A DNA stretch of 64,000 nt from Saccharopolyspora erythraea (lineage in GTDB: Bacteria > Actinomycetota > Actinomycetes > Mycobacteriales > Pseudonocardiaceae): positions 6,575,411-6,639,410 of the forward strand of contig NZ_CP054839.1 of the NCBI RefSeq assembly GCF_018141105.1. Reading direction: 5' to 3'. Below the pieces are notes generated by a model, which was not told the origin of the DNA, ran no database searches, and saw only the letters and a list, made by a program, of their open reading frames with translations. This document shows, piece after piece, positions 38,368-45,988 of the stretch (the first letter of the stretch is position 1; each line of letters opens with the position of its first letter). The position numbers and the translations under genes were made by a program.

Positions 38368-39654
38368 ATGAAGGCGTGGAAACCGATCGTCATCACCGCT
38401 GCCTGCGCGATGCTCGCGGCATGCGGGCCGCCGCAGGTCGACCAGTCGGCGACGGCCGCCGACGAGCGCACCGGCACGCTGCGCGTGTGGCTGTTCGACG
38501 AGGCCGACCGCACTCCCAAGCAGGCCACCGTGGACGAGGCGGTGCGCGAGTTCGAGGCCGCGCACCAGGGTGTCGAGGTGGACGTGCAGTACATCTCGGT
38601 CGACACCCGCTCGCAGCGGTTCACCGGCGCCTTCAACGACCCCGCCAGCGCTCCCGACGTCGCCGAGTACGGCAACACCGACCTCGCCAGCTACGTCGCC
38701 GCGGGCGGCCTGGCCGACATCACCGCCGATCTGGAGAAGTGGCCGGAGGCCAAGGACCTCTCCCCCTCCGTGCTGGAGACCGCGAAGGTGGACGGCAAGG
38801 TCTACGGGGTTCCCTGGTACACCGGCATCCGCGCGCTGTACTACCGCACCGACGTCTTCGCCGAGCTCGGCCTGCAACCGCCCCGGACCACCGCCGAGCT
38901 CGTCGACACCGCGGCCCGGATCCGCGCCGCGCGCCCGGACCTCTACGGCGTCTCTGTCGGCGGCAAGTACCACTACGCGATGATGCCGTTCCTGTGGGCC
39001 GCGGGCGGTGACCTGGCGCAGCGGCAAGGCGAACGGTGGAAGTCGGTGGTGGACTCCCCCGCCTCGCAGCAGGGCATCGGCACCTACGCCTCGCTCATAA
39101 GCCCCGGCATCTGCCCGCCGGAGCAGTGCGCCGACATGACCGGCACGCAGAGCGTGCAGGCGTTCGCCTCCGGCAAGGCGGCGATGACCATCGGCGGTGA
39201 CTTCAACCGCTCGGCGGTCGACGCGGGAGTGGCTGCCGGGAAGTACGCGGTGGTCCCGGTTCCCGGCCCCGCGCCCGGTTCGATCGCGCCCGCCTTCGCG
39301 GGCGGCAACATGCTCGGTGTCCTGAAGTCCTCGCAGCGCGCCACGCTCGCCCGCGAGTTCGTGCAGTTGCTGGCGGGCAAGCAGTACCAGCGCAAGATGT
39401 ACGACGCGATGGGCAACCTGCCGACGTTCACCGACGTGCAGCGGGAACTCGCCGCGGGCGATCCCGTCGTCAAGCCGTTCGTCGACACGTTGCAGGCGGG
39501 AACCCGCTTCGTGCCGGACTCCCCGGCGTGGGCCGAGATCGACGCCCAGGGCCTGCTGCCGACGATGGTGCAGCAGATCGTCACCGGCACCGGCGTGGCC
39601 CAGGCGACCGGCGCGACGGCCGAGAAGATGAACGCCGTCTTCGAAGGCCGCTGA
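38368..39654 (+). CDS. sugar ABC transporter substrate-binding lipoprotein
   Basis: A 428-residue family 1 solute-binding protein. Lipobox MLAAC (Cys19) anchors it outside the membrane. LRVWLFDEAD, the hinge DVAEYGNTDLASY, KVYGVPWYTGIRALYYRTDVF and GKAAMTIGGDFN match carbohydrate binders. Two Cys (ISPGICPPEQCADM) may form a disulfide. It heads a four-gene operon with two permeases and a GH20 hexosaminidase, which points to chitobiose or GlcNAc oligomers. Confidence 0.92.
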   Translation: MKAWKPIVITAACAMLAACGPPQVDQSATAADERTGTLRVWLFDEADRTPKQATVDEAVREFEAAHQGVEVDVQYISVDTRSQRFTGAFNDPASAPDVAEYGNTDLASYVAAGGLADITADLEKWPEAKDLSPSVLETAKVDGKVYGVPWYTGIRALYYRTDVFAELGLQPPRTTAELVDTAARIRAARPDLYGVSVGGKYHYAMMPFLWAAGGDLAQRQGERWKSVVDSPASQQGIGTYASLISPGICPPEQCADMTGTQSVQAFASGKAAMTIGGDFNRSAVDAGVAAGKYAVVPVPGPAPGSIAPAFAGGNMLGVLKSSQRATLAREFVQLLAGKQYQRKMYDAMGNLPTFTDVQRELAAGDPVVKPFVDTLQAGTRFVPDSPAWAEIDAQGLLPTMVQQIVTGTGVAQATGATAEKMNAVFEGR

Positions 39655-40536
39655 ATGGGCGCGCTGCTCTACCTCGCCCCCGCCGCCGTCGTCCTCGTGG
39701 CGATGATGGCCTACCCGCTGTACCAGCTCGTGCAGATCTCCCTGTACGACTACGGGCAGGCGCAGGCCAGCGGCGGGGCTCCGCTGGAGTTCCTCGGTCT
39801 GGGCAACTACGCCGAGTTGCTCGGCGACGGCCGGTTCTGGACGATCCTGGCGCAGACGTGCGTGTTCGCCGCCGTCTGCGTGGCCGGCAGCCTCGCGGTC
39901 GGCATCGCGCTCGCGGTGCTGGCGACGAGAATTCGCGCGTTGCCCCGGCTGCTGCTGTTCCTGGCCGCGCTCGGCGCGTGGGCGACTCCGGCGGTGGCCG
40001 GGTCGACGGTGTGGCTGTTCCTGTTCGACCAGGACTTCGGTCTGGTCAACGAAGTTCTGGTCGGGCTCGGGTTCGGCGGCGCCGAGGGCATGTCGTGGAC
40101 CTACGACCGCTATCTGGCCTTCGGGCTGGTGGCCGCGGAGGTCGTCTGGTGCTCGTTCCCGTTCGTGATGGTGACGACCTACGCGGGCATCAAGGCGATC
40201 CCGGCCGACGTGGTCGAGGCGGCGGCGCTGGACGGAGCTTCGACATGGCGCACGGCGCGCAGCGTGCTGCTGCCGATGCTGCGCCCGCTGCTGGTCATCG
40301 CCACGATCCAGTCGATCATCTGGGACTTCAAGATCTTCACCCAGATCTACGTGATGACCAACGGCGGCGGCGTCGCCGGCGGCAACCTGGTGCTCAACGT
40401 CTACGCCTACCAGGAGGCGTTCGCCGGTTCCAACTACGGTCTCGGTTCGGCCATCGGCGTGGTCATGACCGTGCTCCTGCTGCTGATCACCCTCGCCTAC
40501 CTGCGGGCGCAGCGGGGCAACGAGGAGTTCGCATGA
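39655..40536 (+). CDS. ABC sugar permease (MalF type)
   Basis: A 293-residue permease with six helices. The EAA loop is VVEAAALDGASTWRTARSVLLPMLRP, cytoplasmic and ATPase-contacting. The ATG immediately follows the binding-protein stop (TGA-ATG). It pairs with the next gene to form the channel. No ATPase gene is in the operon, so a shared MsiK-type ATPase encoded elsewhere is likely. Confidence 0.92.
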   Translation: MGALLYLAPAAVVLVAMMAYPLYQLVQISLYDYGQAQASGGAPLEFLGLGNYAELLGDGRFWTILAQTCVFAAVCVAGSLAVGIALAVLATRIRALPRLLLFLAALGAWATPAVAGSTVWLFLFDQDFGLVNEVLVGLGFGGAEGMSWTYDRYLAFGLVAAEVVWCSFPFVMVTTYAGIKAIPADVVEAAALDGASTWRTARSVLLPMLRPLLVIATIQSIIWDFKIFTQIYVMTNGGGVAGGNLVLNVYAYQEAFAGSNYGLGSAIGVVMTVLLLLITLAYLRAQRGNEEFA

Positions 40537-41393
40537 GCATCCCCCTGCGCGTCCGGCGCCCGGGTCGCCTGCTGGCCGAGATCTGCGCCGTCGCGGTCGC
40601 CGCCGTCGTGGCTTTCCCGCTGTACTGGATGGTGCTCTCGGCGTTCAAGCCCGAGGGCGAGATCCAGTCCACCGACCCCAGGCCGTGGACGATGACGCCG
40701 ACGCTGGAGAACTTCCGGCGCGTGTTCACCCTCGACGGCCTCGGTGGCTACTTCCTCAACAGCGTCATCGTGGCGGGCGTGGTCGTGCTGGTGTCGATGG
40801 TGCTGTCGTTCCTGGCGGCGGTCGCGCTGACTCGCTTCCGCTTCCGGGGACGCACGGTTCTGCTGGTGATGCTGCTGATCGCCCAGATGGTGCCCGTGGA
40901 AGCGCTGACGATCCCGCTGTTCTTCCTGATGCGCCAGGTCGGCACGGTCGCACCGGCGTTCGGCCTCAACCACCTCGGCTCGCTGGTGCTGGTGCACCTG
41001 GCGTTCAGCCTGCCGCTGGCGATCTGGATGCTGCGCGGGTTCGTCGCGGGCGTCCCGGTGGAGTTGGAGGAGGCCGCCACGCTCGACGGCGCCGGGCGCG
41101 CCCGCTTCGTCTGGCAGGTGCTCTTCCCGCTGGTCGCACCGGGCCTGGTCGCCGCGAGCGTGCTGTCGTTCATCCATGCCTGGAACGACTTCCTGTTCGC
41201 CAAGACCTTCATCATCTCGGCGACGGAGAACCAGACGCTGCCGGTGGCGATCCTGGTGTTCTTCACCCCGGAGGGCAACGACTGGGGCGCGATCATGGCC
41301 GGGTCGACGCTCATGACGATCCCGGTGCTGGTCTTCTTCGTCATCGTGCAGCGCAGACTCGTCTCTGGCCTGGCCGGGGCGGTGAAGGGGTGA
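40533..41393 (+). CDS. ABC sugar permease (MalG type)
   Basis: A 286-residue permease with six helices; the EAA loop is ELEEAATLDGAGRARFVWQV. FPLYWMVLSAFKPEGEI and SFIHAWNDFLFAKTFI are MalG signatures. ATG 40533 overlaps the MalF-type stop (ATGA). Partner of the preceding permease. Confidence 0.92.
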   Translation: MSIPLRVRRPGRLLAEICAVAVAAVVAFPLYWMVLSAFKPEGEIQSTDPRPWTMTPTLENFRRVFTLDGLGGYFLNSVIVAGVVVLVSMVLSFLAAVALTRFRFRGRTVLLVMLLIAQMVPVEALTIPLFFLMRQVGTVAPAFGLNHLGSLVLVHLAFSLPLAIWMLRGFVAGVPVELEEAATLDGAGRARFVWQVLFPLVAPGLVAASVLSFIHAWNDFLFAKTFIISATENQTLPVAILVFFTPEGNDWGAIMAGSTLMTIPVLVFFVIVQRRLVSGLAGAVKG

Positions 41394-41395
41394 GC

Positions 41396-42967
41396 ATGAC
41401 GCCGTTGGACGCACTGATTCCCCGGCCGCTGCGGGTAGAACCCACGCACGGCTCGTTCACCGTCGACCGGACCACCACGGTCGGCGGCGAACCGGGCGCG
41501 GCGACCTGGTTCCGCCGCCATGTCGGCGCGGCAACCGGATTGCCCTTCGACACCGCGTCTCCGGCATCGATCCACTTCGCTGTGGCCCCGGAGACCGGGG
41601 CCGCCGGCGGCTACCGGATCGAGATCGCGCCGAGTGCCCTTTCGGTCGTCGCGAGCGACGATGCGGGCGCTTTCCACGCCGCGCAGACCCTCCGCCAACT
41701 GCTCGGGCCCGACGCGCATCGCGCGGCGCCGGTCGGCGACGGGCCGTGGGCGCTGCCGTGCGGTGTCGTCGTCGACGAACCGCGCTTCGGCTGGCGCGGC
41801 TGCCACCTCGACGTCGCACGCCACTTCATGCCCACGCGCGAGGTCATGCGCTTCGTCGAGCTGCTCGCCGCGCACAAGCTCAACGTGTTGCACCTGCACC
41901 TCACCGACGACCAGGGCTGGCGCATCGAGGTGCCGAAGTATCCGCTGCTGACCTCGGTGGGAGCGTGGCGGCGGCGGTCGATGGTCGGGCGCGGCGAGGT
42001 CGACGCCTTCGACGACCGCCCGCACGGCGGTTACTACACCACCGCGGACCTGCGCGAGATCGTCGCGCACGCGGCGGCCCACCACATCACCGTCGTGCCC
42101 GAGATCGACGTGCCCGGACACTCCCAGGCCGCCATCGCCGCCTACCCCGAGCTGGGAAACCACCCGGACGCACGGCTGGGAGTGTGGGAGAGCTGGGGCG
42201 TCAACGACAACGTGCTCAACGCCGATCAGACCACAGTGGACTTCTTCCGCGACGTCTTCGACCACGTCATGGACATCTTCCCGTCCCCGGTCGTCTGCGT
42301 CGGCGGTGACGAGGTCCCTACCGGGCAGTGGGAGGCGGCTGCCCACGAGCGAGCGCGTGAACTCGGCCTCGCCGACCCTGCGCACCTGCACGGCTGGTTC
42401 CTGCGCCAAGTCGTCGAACACCTTCACGCGTCCGGACGTCGCGCGCTGGGCTGGGACGAGATCCTCGACGCGGGCGGCGAACTGCCGGAGGGCACCATCG
42501 TCGCGTCGTGGCGCGGTGTCGAGGGCGGCCTTCGGGCGGCTGCGCAGGGACACCAGGCGGTGATGTGCCCGGAGCAGCACCTCTACTTCGACCACCGCCA
42601 GTCCGACCACCCCGACGAACCGATCCCGGTGGGATTCCTGCGCACCACAGCCGACGTCTACGCCTACGAACCGGTACCGGCGGACCTGCCCGCGGACGCG
42701 GCGGCGCGCATCCTCGGAGCGCAGGCGCAGGTGTGGACCGAGCACCTGGACATCCCCAGGCGAGTGGACTACGCCGTGTTCCCGCGCCTGGCGGCCTTCG
42801 CCGAGCTGGCGTGGAGCGCGCGGGAACGCCGCGACCACGCCGACTTCGAGCGCAGGCTCACCGCGCACCACCTCCCCCGGCTCGACGCCATGGGCGTGGA
42901 GTACCGGCCACCGGCCGGACCCCACCCCTGGCAGACTCGGCCCGGGGTGGCTGGCAGGCCGCGCTAG
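41396..42967 (+). CDS. cytosolic beta-N-acetylhexosaminidase (GH20)
   Basis: A 523-residue GH20 enzyme: domain 2 (about 1-130), then the TIM barrel with HLDVARHFMP, LHLHLTDDQGWRIE, PEIDVPGHSQ, and the catalytic Asp305-Glu306 pair in CVGGDEVPTG (substrate-assisted mechanism). There is no signal peptide, so it works on imported sugars: it should cut chitobiose to GlcNAc. ATG 41396 has GAAGGGG upstream; a GTG at 41390 overlaps the permease stop. The 3' end overlaps the convergent DUF397 gene. Confidence 0.94.
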   Translation: MTPLDALIPRPLRVEPTHGSFTVDRTTTVGGEPGAATWFRRHVGAATGLPFDTASPASIHFAVAPETGAAGGYRIEIAPSALSVVASDDAGAFHAAQTLRQLLGPDAHRAAPVGDGPWALPCGVVVDEPRFGWRGCHLDVARHFMPTREVMRFVELLAAHKLNVLHLHLTDDQGWRIEVPKYPLLTSVGAWRRRSMVGRGEVDAFDDRPHGGYYTTADLREIVAHAAAHHITVVPEIDVPGHSQAAIAAYPELGNHPDARLGVWESWGVNDNVLNADQTTVDFFRDVFDHVMDIFPSPVVCVGGDEVPTGQWEAAAHERARELGLADPAHLHGWFLRQVVEHLHASGRRALGWDEILDAGGELPEGTIVASWRGVEGGLRAAAQGHQAVMCPEQHLYFDHRQSDHPDEPIPVGFLRTTADVYAYEPVPADLPADAAARILGAQAQVWTEHLDIPRRVDYAVFPRLAAFAELAWSARERRDHADFERRLTAHHLPRLDAMGVEYRPPAGPHPWQTRPGVAGRPR

Positions 42968-43230
42968 CCGAGCCGCCCGGCCTTCGCCGAGGTCAGGAAC
43001 GAGGCGAAGGCGGGAGCCGCGAACGCGAGCACGGGCCCCTGCTTGTCCTTGGAGTCCCGCACTGCGACCGCACCGGGCACGAACCCGACCTCAACGCAGT
43101 TCTCCGAGCTACCGCTCCGCGTGCTCTTGTGCCATTTCGTAGGCAGGAACGCCACCTCAACGCAGTTCTCGTCGCTACCGCTGTAGGAACTCTTGCGCCA
43201 GGAAAGACCGGTCAGACCAGGTGCGCCCAT
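42964..43230 (-). CDS. DUF397 protein with an internal duplication
   Basis: An 88-residue protein with two copies of the DUF397 opening motif: WRKSSYSGSDENCVEVAF and, 22 residues later, HKSTRSGSSENCVEVGF. Only the second is followed by the normal end (VAVRDSKDKQGPVLAF). DUF397 proteins are partners, probably antagonists, of DUF5753 XRE regulators, and one is encoded 12 bases upstream. The start is ATG 43230. Confidence 0.88.
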   Translation of the reverse strand: MGAPGLTGLSWRKSSYSGSDENCVEVAFLPTKWHKSTRSGSSENCVEVGFVPGAVAVRDSKDKQGPVLAFAAPAFASFLTSAKAGRLG

Positions 43231-43242
43231 CGAGACCCCTCA

Positions 43243-44103
43243 CTACGCGCTCGGCGGCCGGTCCAGCTCGATAGCGAGACCGGCGATCAACTTTGCCGAT
43301 TCTCCCGCATCCAGGGCAGCCTTCGACAGCCCTTTGATCGCCCTGTTGTGCACATCGATGTCCTCCCGTTCTTCCAGGAAGAGGCTTGATGTCAGGTTCG
43401 CGATGTATAGGACTGAAGGCGCGCTGGCGAACTCAAGCTTGGCGAATGGACCATCGAGCCCCGAGTGCACTCCGTTGGAGAAAGGCACCACCCGAATCGT
43501 GACGTGTGGCCACGCCGCCGCATGCACCAGATACTCAAACTGCCGCCGCATGACGTCCGGGCCACCGACATGCTGCCGCAACGCCGCTTCGTAGATGATC
43601 GCGACGAGCTGCGGCGCCCGCTCCTTCCGCAGCACCGACTGCCGCAGGAGCCGGGTGACCATCCGGTCCTCGATCTCGTTCTCCGGCACCACACCCATGC
43701 CTTGCAGCAGAGCCCGGGTGTACTCACCGGTTTGGAGCAGTCCGGGTATGAGCAGCGATTCGTAGTTGATGATCCGGGTGGCTTCCGACTCCAGCTCGAT
43801 CAACGTGCGCTGCTTGTGCGACATCTCCCGCCGCTGCCACCAGCCCCGCTCCCCCGCCGCGATCTCCCGGCACAGTTCCAGCAGTTGCGCGCGGGCGTGG
43901 CCGGTCACGCCGTAGAGCGCGAGCATTCCCGCCACGTCCTCCAGCTTCGGGCCGCACGAGCCGGTTTCCAGGCGGCTGATCTTCGACATGGAGACGCCGA
44001 GCTTGTCCGCCACGTGCTCCGCGCCGAGCCCGGCCTCCCTTCGCGAGCGGCGCAGCTCCGCGCCGAGCTGGCGGGCGCGCAGGGTGGCATCCGACTTGAG
44101 CAT
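43243..44103 (-). CDS. XRE-family regulator with DUF5753
   Basis: A 286-residue DNA-binding protein. The N-terminal helix-turn-helix is LGAEHVADKLGVSMSKISRLETG (about 25-47). The C-terminal DUF5753 (about 100-275) has YESLLIPGLLQTGEYTRALL and RVVPFSNGVHSGLDGPF. ATG 44103 has GGGAG eight bases upstream. With the following DUF397 gene it forms the WhiJ-like pair typical of Streptomyces and relatives, usually tied to development or secondary metabolism. Confidence 0.93.
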   Translation of the reverse strand: MLKSDATLRARQLGAELRRSRREAGLGAEHVADKLGVSMSKISRLETGSCGPKLEDVAGMLALYGVTGHARAQLLELCREIAAGERGWWQRREMSHKQRTLIELESEATRIINYESLLIPGLLQTGEYTRALLQGMGVVPENEIEDRMVTRLLRQSVLRKERAPQLVAIIYEAALRQHVGGPDVMRRQFEYLVHAAAWPHVTIRVVPFSNGVHSGLDGPFAKLEFASAPSVLYIANLTSSLFLEEREDIDVHNRAIKGLSKAALDAGESAKLIAGLAIELDRPPSA

Positions 44104-44464
44104 GGGGCGACTCCCGGTTCGACGATCGCGGATTTCGCCCATCGTGGCCCCGAAAAGCCTCAGCTCCCCACCGGACATCCCGGAAGTCACCCCAAGCGCC
44201 GAACACTTGCAGAGGGCGAAAGTGGCCGACGTCCGGTAGCGCGACCACTCATGATCCCACTTCCTGACCGAGCAAGCTGGAGAACTTGATCTCCGCGACG
44301 CCTGAGACACCTGGCCGGACAAGACGGAAAACCGCTGAGACGAGCGAACGGGCTGCAGTGCGTGCCACTGCCATTGGTGCACGGCGGACCAGAGTTCCCG
44401 AGCGATCCGTTGTTCGCCGCGTTCGAGCCGCTCGCCGGCCAACGGGTCTCGTATGGTGAAGACC
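44104..44464. other. gap before the MBL gene
   Basis: No gene with family support. A plus-strand frame (PLPLVHGGPEFPSDPLFAAF and onward) runs into the MBL gene out of frame and lacks a start. TATGGT at 44452-44457 sits seven bases before the ATG at 44465 and is the likely -10 of a leaderless MBL transcript. The XRE promoter should lie in 44120-44250. Confidence 0.4.
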
Positions 44465-45208
44465 ATGCGGATCACTGTGCTGGGGGGCTGTGGTGCCTGG
44501 CCGTCGGCTGGTCTGGCGTGCAGTGGTTTCCTCGTTGAGCACGAGGGCTTTCGCCTCGTCGTCGACCTCGGATACGCCGCCCTTCCCCGGCTGCTGGAGC
44601 ACACGCCTCCGCGGGGCGTCGATGCGGTGCTGATCAGCCACGGACATCCCGACCACTGCGCCGACCTGAACCCGCTGCTGCGGGCCAGGGCGCTGGACGA
44701 CGACCCGCCACCCGCGCTACCGGTCTTCAGCCCGCCCCAGGCCCTCGATGCGGTCCTCGCACTGGACCGGCCGGGAATGCTGGACGCCTCCTACCTGCTG
44801 CACGAGTTCATACCGGGCGCGCACTTCGAGATCGGTCCGTTCGAGGTAGCCACCCGGTTGTTACCGCACTGGGTGCCCAACGCCGGCATCCGGCTCAGGG
44901 CCGCCGGGCGGCTGCTGGCCTACACCGGTGACACCGGGCCGTGCCCCGACATCGCGGACCTGGCGCGGGATGCCGATGTACTCATCGCCGAGGCCACCTA
45001 TGCCGAAGTGGTGCCCGAGCACTCCGCGAAGTACCTCTCCAGCGCGCAGCAGGCCGGCCAGTACGCCGCTCAAGCGCAAGTGGGTCGCCTCCTGCTCACC
45101 CACCTATGGCCTGGAGCGGACCCACACGACTTCGTGGACGCTGCCCGCCGGGCATACGGCGGTGACATCGCGGTCGCCGACAGCGGTCTCGTCGTCGACC
45201 TCCGCTGA
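44465..45208 (+). CDS. metallo-beta-lactamase-fold hydrolase (RNase Z-like)
   Basis: A 247-residue enzyme opening MRITVLGGCGAWPSAG, with the metal motif LISHGHPDHCADL and later His/Asp ligands in AYTGDTGPC and LLTHLWPG. The layout (GGCGAWP start, TGDTG) resembles the ElaC/RNase Z or phosphodiesterase branch. ATG 44465 is preferred because a TATGGT box lies seven bases upstream; an ATG four codons earlier is possible. Substrate unknown. Confidence 0.87.
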   Translation: MRITVLGGCGAWPSAGLACSGFLVEHEGFRLVVDLGYAALPRLLEHTPPRGVDAVLISHGHPDHCADLNPLLRARALDDDPPPALPVFSPPQALDAVLALDRPGMLDASYLLHEFIPGAHFEIGPFEVATRLLPHWVPNAGIRLRAAGRLLAYTGDTGPCPDIADLARDADVLIAEATYAEVVPEHSAKYLSSAQQAGQYAAQAQVGRLLLTHLWPGADPHDFVDAARRAYGGDIAVADSGLVVDLR

Positions 45209-45295
45209 GACCTCCGAAGTCCGTTCAGCCGCCACGTTGAACAAGAAGGGTGGCATCGCCTCTGATCAGGCACATCACGATCGACGGCTGGAGTA

Positions 45296-45748
45296 CTAGC
45301 CCGCGTCGCCGTTCTCGAGGTGGGACTTCAGCCGCTGCAGGGTCTTCTCGATCGACTTGAGGCTGTTGGCGGGCATCGGGGTCCGGCCGACGACGCCCGG
45401 CAGCGGCATCCGCGAGTAGTCGAAGGTCTCGGTGACCTTCGTGCCCGACTCGCCGACCGGCTCCAGCTCGTAGCGCCAGCGGTGCGGGGCGAAGTGCTTC
45501 CAGGCGATCCGGCGGTTCTCCTCGTACTCCACGACGGTGTTGCTGACGCGGTAGCCCACGCCCAGCTTCATCTGCATGCCGAACTTCGAGCCCAGCACCA
45601 GGCGGTCCGGGCCGCTGATGCCCTCGCGGACGGTGCCGGAACCGTCGATGAGCGGGTGCTTGCGCGGGTCGGCCAGGAGGGCGAACACGTCCTCCGGTTT
45701 CGCTTCCACTACAACGCTGCTGGAGACCGAGTGCTGGTTCTGCGCCAT
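45296..45748 (-). CDS. SRPBCC (START-like) family protein
   Basis: A 150-residue single-domain protein with the helix-grip fold: SVSSSVVVEAKPEDVFALLADPRKHPLIDG at the start (given as two parts SVSSSVVVEAKPEDVFALL and ADPRKHPLIDG) and the long C-terminal helix ANSLKSIEKTLQRLKSHLE. Members bind hydrophobic ligands or act as cyclases/hydrolases. No operon partner. Convergent with the MBL gene. Confidence 0.88.
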   Translation of the reverse strand: MAQNQHSVSSSVVVEAKPEDVFALLADPRKHPLIDGSGTVREGISGPDRLVLGSKFGMQMKLGVGYRVSNTVVEYEENRRIAWKHFAPHRWRYELEPVGESGTKVTETFDYSRMPLPGVVGRTPMPANSLKSIEKTLQRLKSHLENGDAG

Positions 45749-45988
45749 GCGCCGACCCTACGCCTCGGCAACCGGCCGCTGCCGTGACGCGACGCACAAC
45801 CCCGGCACGCCCCCTGTTCCCGGCGGACAGTCGGGCGAATCTGATCCGCCGGTCGCAGCAGGGCCGCGGCGACGGCGGCTGTCGGCCGCACCGAAGCCTG
45901 CTCGGTTTCCGGCGATATCCATATCGATCCCGTACCCCGTGCGGGTACTGTCCGAACTCTACGTGTTCGCCGTCACCTGGGGGTCGCG

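Noticed and set aside
42964-42967. Frame conflict where the GH20 and DUF397 genes end
   Set aside because: A simple convergent overlap of stop codons; both ends are intact.
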